64,000 nt of DNA from Cyanobium sp. CH-040 (GTDB lineage Bacteria; Cyanobacteriota; Cyanobacteriia; PCC-6307; Cyanobiaceae): assembly GCF_024346135.1 (NCBI RefSeq), contig NZ_JAGQCJ010000006.1:1-64000 (forward strand). The letters are read 5' to 3'. A program made the position numbers and the translations under genes. How positions within the stretch are numbered: position 1 is the first letter of the stretch; every line of letters starts with the position of its first letter. The notes beneath the pieces were generated by a model that made no database searches, was not told where the DNA came from, and saw only the letters and a list, made by a program, of their open reading frames with translations. Below are positions 56,801 to 64,000 of this stretch, one piece after another.

Positions 56801-57718
56801 ATGCAACCCAGCCGCTCCCGCTACAGCGCCATTCCCCCCGCCGAACGGCTGCCGCCCTGGCTGCAGCGGCCGGTGGGCAACGCCTCCCGGCTGGCGGCGG
56901 TGCAGGGTGTGGTGAAGCAGCAGCGGCTGCACACGATCTGCGAGGAGGGGCGCTGCCCCAACCGCGCCGAGTGCTACGCCGGCGGCACCGCCACCTTCCT
57001 GCTGGGCGGGCCGGTGTGCACCCGCAGCTGTGCCTTCTGCCAGGTGGACAAGGGCCAGGCGCCGGTGCCGGTGGACGGCGCTGAGGCGGAGCGGGTGGCC
57101 GAGGCGGTGGCGGTGCTGGGGCTGCGCTATGTGGTGCTCACCGCCGTCGCCCGCGACGACCTGGCCGACCACGGCGCCGGGCTGTTCACGGCCACCATGG
57201 CGGCGATCCGGCGGCGCGACCCGGCCGTGGCCATCGAGGTGCTCACCCCCGACTTCTGGGGCGGCCACCGCGATCCGGCCGCGGGCGAGCGGGCCCAGCG
57301 GCAGCGGCTGGCCACGGTGCTGGCGGCGGAACCGGTCTGCTTCAACCACAACCTCGAGACGGTGGAGCGGCTGCAGGGGGAGGTGCGCCGCGGCGCCACC
57401 TACCGGCGTTCGCTGGGGCTGCTGGCGGCAGCCCGGGAGCTGGCGCCCCGGATCCCCACCAAGAGCGGCCTGATGCTGGGGCTGGGGGAGAGCCGCGCCG
57501 AGGTGATCGCCACCCTGGCCGACCTGCGCGCCGCTGGCTGCCAGCGCCTCACCCTGGGTCAGTACCTCAGGCCCTCCCTCGACCACCTGCCGGTGGCGCG
57601 CTACTGGCGGCCGGAGGAGTTCGATGAGCTGGGCGCCATCGCCCGGCAGATGGGCTTCGCCCAGGTGCGCAGCGGGCCGCTCGTACGCTCCAGCTACCAC
57701 GCCGGCGACGAGGGCTGA
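56801..57718 (+). CDS. lipA: lipoyl synthase LipA
   Basis: 305 residues. Radical-SAM enzyme that inserts sulfur into octanoyl groups. The auxiliary cluster motif [12 protein letters not shown] and radical-SAM motif CTRSCAFC are intact, followed by [24 protein letters not shown] and [13 protein letters not shown]; the C-terminal RSSYHA segment includes the Ser ligand of the auxiliary cluster. Normal length. Confidence 0.95.
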   Translation: MQPSRSRYSAIPPAERLPPWLQRPVGNASRLAAVQGVVKQQRLHTICEEGRCPNRAECYAGGTATFLLGGPVCTRSCAFCQVDKGQAPVPVDGAEAERVAEAVAVLGLRYVVLTAVARDDLADHGAGLFTATMAAIRRRDPAVAIEVLTPDFWGGHRDPAAGERAQRQRLATVLAAEPVCFNHNLETVERLQGEVRRGATYRRSLGLLAAARELAPRIPTKSGLMLGLGESRAEVIATLADLRAAGCQRLTLGQYLRPSLDHLPVARYWRPEEFDELGAIARQMGFAQVRSGPLVRSSYHAGDEG

Positions 57719-57726
57719 GCACGCCC

Positions 57727-58932
57727 ATGCAGATCCAGATCGGCGCCTTCGCCAGCTTCAACATCGCGATCATGGTGCTGGCGGCGGGCAAGCTGCTTCA
57801 CCGCCGGTTCCAGCCCCTGCGGGAGTTCAACATCCCCGAGCCCGTGGCCAGCGGTCTGCTGGTGAGCCTGCTTCTGGGCCTGGTGTATGCCGTGAGCGGC
57901 CTTGAGGTGGGCTTCGATCTGGCCGCCAGGGATTTCCTGCTGCTCTATTTCTTCGCCGGCATCGGCCTCAACGCCGACGTGCGCACCCTGCGGGCCGGCG
58001 GGCGGCCGCTGCTGATCCTGCTGGCCGTCACCGTCGCCTACATCGTGGTGCAGAACCTCACCGGTGTGGCCATGGCCAGCCTGCTGGGGCTGGATCCGCT
58101 GGTGGGACTGCTCACCGGCTCGGTGTCGCTGGTGGGCGGCCACGGCACGGCGATCGCCTGGGGGCCGCGCTTCGCCGAGCTGCACGGGGTGCAGAGCGCC
58201 GTGGAGATCGGTGCGGCCAGCGCCACCTTCGGGCTGATTCTCTCGGCCCTGATGGGCGGGCCGATCGCCCGGATTCTCATCCGCCGCGCTCCACCCGTGC
58301 CGGAGGCCGGGCGGGATCCGCTCCGGGATCCGATGGCGGAAACCGTCCAGCCCGGGCCGCCGATCACCAGCTTCCGGCTGATGGCCACCCTGTTCTGGCT
58401 GAATGTGTGCCTGGGCCTCGGCCAGCTGATCCACGACGCCCTGGAGGCGATGGGTCGCAACCTGCCCCTGTTCGTGTGCGCCCTGTTCGCCGGCATCCTG
58501 CTCACCAACACGATCCCGCGCCTGGTGCGGATCCCCTGGCCGGCCCACAGCGCAGCCCTGGCAGTGGTGTCGGATGCGGCGCTGGGGGTGTTCCTGGCGA
58601 TGTCGCTGATGAGCCTGCAGCTGTGGACGCTGCAGGGACTGGGTGGGCCGCTGCTGGCGATCCTGGCGGTGCAGTTCCTGATCGCCTTCGCCTACGCCCT
58701 GCTGGTGGTGTTCCGGGTGATGGGCCGCGACTACCAGGCCGCCGTGATCTGTGCGGGCTTCGGCGGCTTCTCGATGGGCGCCACCCCCACGGCGATGGCC
58801 AACATGGCCGCCGTCACCCAGACCTACGGGCCGGCGGCGAAGGCCTTCCTGATCCTGCCCCTGGTGTCAGGCTTCTTCGTGGACATCAGCAACTCGCTGG
58901 TGATCCAGCGCTTCATCAACTGGCTGGGCTGA
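57727..58932 (+). CDS. gltS: sodium/glutamate symporter GltS
   Basis: 401 residues, about ten transmembrane helices. Two inverted pore-loop motifs: GLLTGSVSLVGGHGTAIAWG and AAVICAGFGGFSMGATPTAM, hallmark of GltS. Conserved LYFFAGIGLNAD near residue 76. It imports glutamate with Na+ at the plasma membrane. It lies 8 nt after lipA and is followed by a hairpin. Confidence 0.93.
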   Translation: MQIQIGAFASFNIAIMVLAAGKLLHRRFQPLREFNIPEPVASGLLVSLLLGLVYAVSGLEVGFDLAARDFLLLYFFAGIGLNADVRTLRAGGRPLLILLAVTVAYIVVQNLTGVAMASLLGLDPLVGLLTGSVSLVGGHGTAIAWGPRFAELHGVQSAVEIGAASATFGLILSALMGGPIARILIRRAPPVPEAGRDPLRDPMAETVQPGPPITSFRLMATLFWLNVCLGLGQLIHDALEAMGRNLPLFVCALFAGILLTNTIPRLVRIPWPAHSAALAVVSDAALGVFLAMSLMSLQLWTLQGLGGPLLAILAVQFLIAFAYALLVVFRVMGRDYQAAVICAGFGGFSMGATPTAMANMAAVTQTYGPAAKAFLILPLVSGFFVDISNSLVIQRFINWLG

Positions 58933-58949
58933 GCGGATGGCTGGGCTGA

Positions 58950-58977
58950 ACGGACCAGGGTGAGAGCCCCGGTCCGT
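58950..58977. terminator. bidirectional hairpin between gltS and the subtilase
   Basis: ACGGACC (58950-58956) pairs with GGTCCGT (58971-58977), with an inner AGGG/CCCC that can extend the stem. It lies in the 44-nt gap between convergent stops and touches the last base of the subtilase stop. Probably a terminator for both, although no T-run follows. Confidence 0.55.
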
Positions 58978-60191
58978 CAGGGGGCCTGCACCAGGCCGTC
59001 GCCGCGGTCGAGCACATCCACCCCCGGGGCCAGGCCATTCAGGGTGCAGCTGGCGCGCAGACGGGCATTCACCCCGGCGGCGCTGACGGGAATGCCCATC
59101 TGACGGATGGCCTGCCACCAGAGGGCGGCAACGCCGGCCGCGTGGGGCGTGGCCATGCTGGTGCCGCTGAAGGCCACCAGCCCGCCGCCGGTGGCGGCGG
59201 ACACCACATCCACCCCCGGCGCCGCCAGCACCGGGTTGGTGTTGGAGAACGACGCCACCGAGAGACCGGCGGGGCCTTCCCCCAGCGCACCCACGGAGAT
59301 CACCCCCTGGGCAGCCGACGGCACCGCCGCGGAGAGTTCGTACCGTGGACGCTGGGATTCATTGCCGCTGGCGGCCACCACCACGGTGCCGCCGTTGAAG
59401 GCGGCCCTGGCTTCGACCATGCCGAGCAGCTGGTCGAACATGCGCAGGTTCATGCGATAGGCCTCCAGGGCGGCGCTGGTGGCCAGTTCCACCGGCCAGC
59501 CGGAGTCCACCAGACGCCTGGACATGCCGGGGAAGTCGAATCCCAGGGACATCGACAGCACCTGGGCGTTGTTGCGGGCGGCCCACTCCATGCCGTTGAA
59601 CAGCATCTCGGAACTGCCGCCGCCGTCGTCACCGAGCACCTTGCCGATCAGAGCCGTGGTCACTCCCGGAGCCACGCCGATCCGCTGCCCGTCCACATCC
59701 CGGCCGAGGATCGTGCCGGCGCAGTGGGTGCCATGGCCGTTGGCATCGCCGTTGCCCGAACCGGAGAAGTCCTCCTCGGTGATGGTCACGCCGGAGAAGG
59801 CGGGATGGGCCCGGTCGATGCCGGTGTCCAGCACCGCCACGGTGACGCCGGCCCCGTCGAACCGGCTGCGGTCCGCGCCCACGGCGCGCACCCCCCAGGT
59901 GGCTCCGGCCGTGGCGGCGGTTGCCGTTGCGGTGGAGCGGCTTGCGGGCTCGATCAGCCGGGTTGGAATGGCGCGGGCCACGCTGAGCACGTCGGGATCC
60001 CGGGCCGCCTCCCGGAGGTCGGCGGCGTCGAGCCGCTCGAGAGTGACCGAGGGCTCGGGGGGCAGATCGGCGAAGGGCGTGACCCCGAAACTCTCCAGCC
60101 CCGGATACGGCCGTGACGGAACCGAGAGACCACTGGCGCGACGCCCCTGATTGAGATCCCTAAGAAGAATGAAGTCCTGTGAAGTACTCAT
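58977..60191 (-). CDS. S8-family serine protease (subtilase) without signal peptide
   Basis: 404 residues. Catalytic triad D122 (AVLDTGID), H153 (NGHGTHCAGTI) and S345 (FSGTSMATPH), with oxyanion N277 (AASGN). The first 90 residues look like an inhibitor-type propeptide (PSVTLERLDAADLREAARDP; DVLSVARAI). No signal peptide is visible, so it may work in the cytoplasm or use another export route. It is divergent from the protease-nuclease fusion, with 204 bases between starts, which hints at joint regulation. Confidence 0.9.
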   Translation of the reverse strand: MSTSQDFILLRDLNQGRRASGLSVPSRPYPGLESFGVTPFADLPPEPSVTLERLDAADLREAARDPDVLSVARAIPTRLIEPASRSTATATAATAGATWGVRAVGADRSRFDGAGVTVAVLDTGIDRAHPAFSGVTITEEDFSGSGNGDANGHGTHCAGTILGRDVDGQRIGVAPGVTTALIGKVLGDDGGGSSEMLFNGMEWAARNNAQVLSMSLGFDFPGMSRRLVDSGWPVELATSAALEAYRMNLRMFDQLLGMVEARAAFNGGTVVVAASGNESQRPRYELSAAVPSAAQGVISVGALGEGPAGLSVASFSNTNPVLAAPGVDVVSAATGGGLVAFSGTSMATPHAAGVAALWWQAIRQMGIPVSAAGVNARLRASCTLNGLAPGVDVLDRGDGLVQAP

Positions 60192-60395
60192 GCGTCGACA
60201 CCACCAGCCTTGCTTGATGTTCAGCTCCTAGCCATGGTGAGAGGACAACGTCAAGTCACCTGCAGGCACAACAAGCAAAGGGTCCCGGCAGAATCCATCC
60301 CGCCTAATCCGCCCCAGAAATGGAACACAGGAGACGGTGATCTGGAATACATCAGCCTGGCTTGAATTCGGCTCCTGGTGCAGGGATCACTGCTC

Positions 60396-62528
60396 ATGCC
60401 CGGCCGTGCCAATCCGCTCAGCATCTCCGCACACCATGATCAAGCTGCGAGCGACACCATGACGATCGACCCGACCTTCAGGGCGCTGCTCGATGACACA
60501 CGGGCCCGCTACGACCAGTCCCGCAGCCGGCGGGAGCGGCACATCGCCCTGATCGAGGAGGGGCAGGTGGCCAAGGCCAATCCCACCTCGCTGGTGGAGG
60601 CCCGGCTGGCGCGCATCCGCGGCGGCCGGGGCGCCTCGAGCGCCTCGGTGGAGCGCGGACTGGAGCGGGTGCTGGGCCGCAATGACCTGATGAGCGTGCG
60701 CTTCCTGGAGGACGGCTGGCAGACCTCGCGGGCCGTGGCCCGCATCCAGATCGGCCAGGCGGGCGGGGCCGGAGGCGGCTACGGCACCGGCTTCCTGGTG
60801 GGGCCAAGGTTGCTTCTCACCAACCATCACGTGCTGCCCAGCGCCGAGCTGGCGGCCATCAGCCGGGCGGAGTTCGACTATCAGCTGCGCCTCGATGGCC
60901 AGCTCAGGCCTGGCACCCTGGTCGAGCTGGATCCCGCCGGTTTCTATCTCAGCGACCGCGATCTCGACTATGCCCTGGTCGGCGTCAGGGATCATCCCGA
61001 ACTGGCCAGCTTCGGGTGGATACCGCTGATCGAAGAGCAGGGCAAACTGCTGGTGGGGGAATGGGTGAACATCATCCAGCATCCCAACGGTGAACCGAAA
61101 CAACTGGCGATCCGGGAGAACCGGGTGGTGGATGAACTCGACCGCCATCTTCATTACCTCACCGACACGGCCCCCGGCTCCTCCGGCTCGCCGGTGTTCA
61201 ACGACCAGTGGGAAGTGGTGGCGCTGCACCGTTCCGGCGTTCCGGCAACCGATGCCAGTGGCGGGATCGTGGCCATTGATGGTCGCCCCTGGGAGCCGTA
61301 CATGGGGGAGCACCGCATCAAGTGGGTCGCCAACGAAGGGGTGCGGGTCAGCCAGCTGGTGGCCCACATCCGCAGCCGGGCCACGCCGGGATCTCCCTGG
61401 GAGTCCCAGGTCCGGAGCCTGTTCAGAACGCCGCCGCCCGCGCAGGCCCCCCTGACGGTGCAGAACAAACCGGCATCGACGCCCACGGGTGGCGTTCCGG
61501 AAGCCGACCAGGGGCAGGCGGCCACCTGGACGATTCCGCTCCAGGTGAGTGTGCGGCTGGCCTGGCCCCCGGACGGCGGCCCGCGGCCCCCCACCAGTGC
61601 AGCTCGGGCCGGCGACCTGGCTGGGCACCTGGCTCCCCAGTCTCCCGAGCTGCCGCCGGCGGACGTCGAACCATCCGCCTCCATGCAGCTGCGGGAGGCG
61701 CTGGGCGAGCTGGCCCAGGCCCGGCAGCGGCCCTACTACGACGAGGAGGCGGACGCCGCCGCGATCGAGGCCTACTACCGGCCGATCGATGCCGGGGCCG
61801 GATCCGGCGCGCTGGCGACGGCCCTGGGAGAGCTGGTGCGCAGCACCCACCAGCGGCCCGTGTCCTATGCGCCTGCTCGCCAGCTCTATCCCTGGATCGA
61901 TCTGCATCCCGACCTGCGTCTGCGCAGCATCTACTCAGGCCAGGACTTCGACCCGGAGACGATCATCCGCGAGGACTTCCGCATCGAAGCCGCCCGCAGC
62001 CTGAGGCTGCAGGAGTTCAGGGCAAGGGAGCAGCAGCTGTCTGAGCAACAGCTGGCCCTGGAGGAGGCGCTCCTGGAGACGGCGCTTCCCTACAACTGCG
62101 AGCACGTGGTGCCGCAGTCCTGGTTCGACCGGCGGGAACCGATGCGCGGCGACCTGCACCACCTGTTCACCTGCGAGATGCGCTGCAACAGCTTCCGAGG
62201 CAACTGTCCCTACATCAGCTTCGCGGACCCTCGGGAGGCCGTGATGGACCAGTGCGGCAGGCGGGAGGGACGCGACTTCGAGCCCCAGCGCGGGCGTGGC
62301 ACCGTGGCCCGGGCGGTGCTCTACTTCCTGCTCCGCTACCCGGGGATGGTGGGCGACAAGCCGGGCGAGATGCCCCTTGAGCGGCTTCCCACCCTGATCG
62401 CTTGGCACCGGGAGGAGCCGCCGGACCTCTACGAACGCCACCGCAACGCGGCCATCCAGGCCGCCCAGGGCAACCGCAATCCTCTCATCGACCGGCCCGA
62501 ATGGGCTGAGCGCATCACCTTCCGCTGA
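60396..62528 (+). CDS. trypsin-like protease / endonuclease I fusion protein
   Basis: 710 residues. N-terminal charged helix (about 25-95), then a trypsin-like domain with catalytic His (LLLTNHHVLP, about 145), Asp (LSDRDLDYALVGV, about 191) and Ser (TAPGSSGSPVF, about 263). After a Pro-rich linker (345-425) comes a His-Me-finger endonuclease I domain: NCEHVVPQSWF (about 567-577), GDLHHLFTCEMRCNSFRGNC and RGRGTVARAVLYFLLRYP. No signal peptide. ATG 60396 has AGGGA 9 nt upstream; GTG 60378 and ATG 60459 are alternatives. A protease-activated nuclease or effector is plausible (inference). Confidence 0.85.
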   Translation: MPGRANPLSISAHHDQAASDTMTIDPTFRALLDDTRARYDQSRSRRERHIALIEEGQVAKANPTSLVEARLARIRGGRGASSASVERGLERVLGRNDLMSVRFLEDGWQTSRAVARIQIGQAGGAGGGYGTGFLVGPRLLLTNHHVLPSAELAAISRAEFDYQLRLDGQLRPGTLVELDPAGFYLSDRDLDYALVGVRDHPELASFGWIPLIEEQGKLLVGEWVNIIQHPNGEPKQLAIRENRVVDELDRHLHYLTDTAPGSSGSPVFNDQWEVVALHRSGVPATDASGGIVAIDGRPWEPYMGEHRIKWVANEGVRVSQLVAHIRSRATPGSPWESQVRSLFRTPPPAQAPLTVQNKPASTPTGGVPEADQGQAATWTIPLQVSVRLAWPPDGGPRPPTSAARAGDLAGHLAPQSPELPPADVEPSASMQLREALGELAQARQRPYYDEEADAAAIEAYYRPIDAGAGSGALATALGELVRSTHQRPVSYAPARQLYPWIDLHPDLRLRSIYSGQDFDPETIIREDFRIEAARSLRLQEFRAREQQLSEQQLALEEALLETALPYNCEHVVPQSWFDRREPMRGDLHHLFTCEMRCNSFRGNCPYISFADPREAVMDQCGRREGRDFEPQRGRGTVARAVLYFLLRYPGMVGDKPGEMPLERLPTLIAWHREEPPDLYERHRNAAIQAAQGNRNPLIDRPEWAERITFR

Positions 62529-62538
62529 GCACACCGCC

Positions 62539-63555
62539 ATGGCCCAACCGATCAGCCTTCGAGACCTGGAGCAGAAATTCCTCGATCTGGACATCCCGGA
62601 GCAGGAACTCGCCGACTACGTGGAGATCCGGCCGGAGCGTTCAAGACCCTTCGCCCCCGCCCTGGCCCCACGGGCGGACAGCGTGGACCTGCAACCGCCG
62701 CTGGGCGGACCGGCGATCCGGGCGGAGCTGCTGGGCGATGTGGTGAACCGGCTGGCAAAGGAACGGCGGCGTCGCCAGTTCGAGCGGGATCTGAGCCGCC
62801 GCCCGGCGCTGCCCACGATCTATGCGGAAGGGGATTCCTGGTTCCAGTTCCCTGTGTTCATCGAGGAGCTGATCGACCATCTCGGCGCGCAGTTCAACAT
62901 TCACTGCACCAGCACCGCCGGCGACACCCTCCAGAACATGCTGTTCGACAGGCCGGAGTATCTGACCGAGCTCAAGCGGCTGATCTTTCTGCGTGGCCTG
63001 GATGTGCGCGGCTTCTTCTTTTCCGGTGCCGGCAATGACGTCATCGGCGAGGGGAAGGATGGAGTGCCTGCCCTGGAGACTCTCGTGCGCCCCTTCGACG
63101 CCGCCCAGACGCCCGCCTGGCACCTGGATACCCCGGAGTGCCGGGAGCGGCTGGAGTTCATCGAATCGGCCTACCGGCGCCTGTTCGACAGCGTCGAAGA
63201 GGTGTTCTCGGTGCTCGCCTATCCGCGCTTGAAGATCTATGTCCATGGCTACGACTACGTGCAGGTGCGCAGCCTGCCCGACGGCGATCCCCATAGGCCG
63301 GTCTGGGCCCGCGACTGGACGGGAGGCCCCCTACGGGCGAAGGGGTTTACCGACAACGCCTTCGGCAGCGCTGTGTTGAGGGAACTCCTGGATCGTCTGA
63401 ACAGCCTCACCGAGCGCGTCTGCGCAGCGTATGCGCGAGGGGTGTATGTGAATCTGCGCGGATCGATCCTGCCCAGCCAGTGGGCCGATGAGCTGCACGC
63501 CACCAGCCAGGGCTACAAGGCAGCTGCCAGCCGATTCCTGAGCCATGTGCTCTGA
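62539..63555 (+). CDS. SGNH/GDSL-type hydrolase
   Basis: 338 residues. SGNH blocks: YAEGDSWFQFP (Ser100, block I), Gly near TSTAGDT (block II), FSGAGNDVIG (Asn166, block III) and WADELHATSQGY (D317...H320, block V). These are the catalytic elements of esterases, lipases and related enzymes. The N-terminal 90 residues are charged and helical, not a signal peptide, so it is probably cytosolic. It starts 10 nt after the protease-nuclease gene, clearly one operon. Substrate unknown; phospholipase activity would fit a conflict role. Confidence 0.85.
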   Translation: MAQPISLRDLEQKFLDLDIPEQELADYVEIRPERSRPFAPALAPRADSVDLQPPLGGPAIRAELLGDVVNRLAKERRRRQFERDLSRRPALPTIYAEGDSWFQFPVFIEELIDHLGAQFNIHCTSTAGDTLQNMLFDRPEYLTELKRLIFLRGLDVRGFFFSGAGNDVIGEGKDGVPALETLVRPFDAAQTPAWHLDTPECRERLEFIESAYRRLFDSVEEVFSVLAYPRLKIYVHGYDYVQVRSLPDGDPHRPVWARDWTGGPLRAKGFTDNAFGSAVLRELLDRLNSLTERVCAAYARGVYVNLRGSILPSQWADELHATSQGYKAAASRFLSHVL

Positions 63556-63579
63556 GCCATGTGCTCTGAGCCATGTGCG
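63538..63579 (+). repeat. three tandem 14-bp repeats over the SGNH gene stop
   Basis: CTGAGCCATGTGCT at 63538-63551, 63552-63565 and, with one change at the last base, 63566-63579. The first unit encodes the end of the protein (LSHVL), and the stop TGA lies in the second unit. Slippage here would change the C-terminus, because 14 is not a multiple of 3. Confidence 0.9.
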
Positions 63580-63629
63580 GTGAGCCGGAGCCACGCTCCC
63601 CCCAACGAAGTCCTATCTGGTGAGCACCA

Positions 63630-64000
63630 TCAGCGAAGAGTCGGCGTATCCGGCGAGATCCGAACTCCAGGAATTCGATCAATCCTGCCGGCGGGCCCGG
63701 GAGGCCCCTGGGGACCCGGAGGACCCTGGGGACCCTGGGGGCCCCTCGGACCCACAGGGCAATTGGCTGGACAGACTCCATCTCGCCCATCACTGCCGCG
63801 CGGCCCCTGCAGTCCACGTGGCCCGGGTTCCCCCTGCGGGCCCTGAGGCCCTACCTCGCCACGCAGCCCCTCCGGACCGCGCACTCCAGGCTCTCCCTTC
63901 TGCCCCTGGGGTCCAGGGCTGCCCCGCTGACCTTCCGGACCAGGGGGGCCAGGAGGTCCAGGCTGACCGGGTAGCCCCTGGTCTCCTCTGGGAACAACAA
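63630..64000 (-). CDS. collagen-like G-X-Y repeat protein, C-terminal part
   Basis: The minus-strand frame from the right edge (first full codon at 63998) to the TGA at 63630 is almost entirely Gly-X-Y triplets rich in Pro, Gln, Arg and Glu (for example [13 protein letters not shown]). They are interrupted once by [11 protein letters not shown] with two Cys, and end in a non-repetitive tail ([17 protein letters not shown]). Bacterial collagen-like proteins form triple helices and often sit on the cell surface or phage tails. The N-terminus and any signal peptide lie outside the window. Convergent with the SGNH gene. Confidence 0.85.
   Translation of the reverse strand, partial: VVPRGDQGLPGQPGPPGPPGPEGQRGSPGPQGQKGEPGVRGPEGLRGEVGPQGPQGEPGPRGLQGPRGSDGRDGVCPANCPVGPRGPQGPQGPPGPQGPPGPAGRIDRIPGVRISPDTPTLR

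Overview
The window is a high-G+C cyanobacterial chromosome segment, most likely from the Cyanobium/Synechococcus picocyanobacterial group. The support is gene content: psbY, a CyanoP (PsbP-like) lipoprotein, the carotene cis-trans isomerase crtH, trmFO, small cyanobacterial families of the DUF2488 and DUF6761 type, and an RRM/Gly-rich RNA-binding protein. The group assignment is an inference from gene content and base composition, not from a phylogeny.

Region 1 (1-23.2 kb) is a defence/accessory island. It opens with the 3' end of an IS3-family element and a truncated gene, then a VapBC-like pair (413-1068) and a LysR-like regulator. From 18061 down to 2140, all on the minus strand, lies a complete type 1 BREX phage-defence operon in canonical order brxA-brxB-brxC-pglX-pglZ-brxL. 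Two foreign modules are spliced into it. The first is an AT-rich pair between pglX and pglZ: an ABC/OLD-like AAA ATPase and a Cys-rich candidate PD-(D/E)xK nuclease. The second is a Phd/PIN toxin-antitoxin pair tucked tightly between pglZ and brxL. This composite operon is the best candidate for an undescribed system. The chaperone genes cbpA-cbpM (18.4-19.6 kb) follow, then an exported racemase-like protein, and then a scarred stretch with a frameshifted gene, a C-terminal scrap of a DISARM-type helicase and a third toxin-antitoxin pair.

Region 2 (23.2-58.9 kb) is mostly housekeeping: tRNA-Lys, a gamma-carbonic-anhydrase-like protein, psbY, trmFO, a CDF transporter, amylosucrase, crtH, grx4-bolA, a PlsC acyltransferase, pdxJ, a complete recC-recB-recD operon, a DEAD-box helicase, an RRM protein, an ABC exporter, an LCP ligase, CyanoP, recR, lipA and gltS. 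Unusual items are an OmpR-type regulator lacking its phospho-acceptor Asp, a urea channel fused to a calmodulin-like EF-hand domain, and five 17-bp tandem repeats in the leader of the RRM gene.

Region 3 (58.9-64 kb) is again accessory. A subtilase is divergent from a trypsin-like protease/endonuclease I fusion, which is followed 10 nt later by an SGNH hydrolase. A convergent collagen-like protein runs off the right end. The protease-nuclease-esterase set may be a conflict or effector system, but no function is demonstrated by the sequence.
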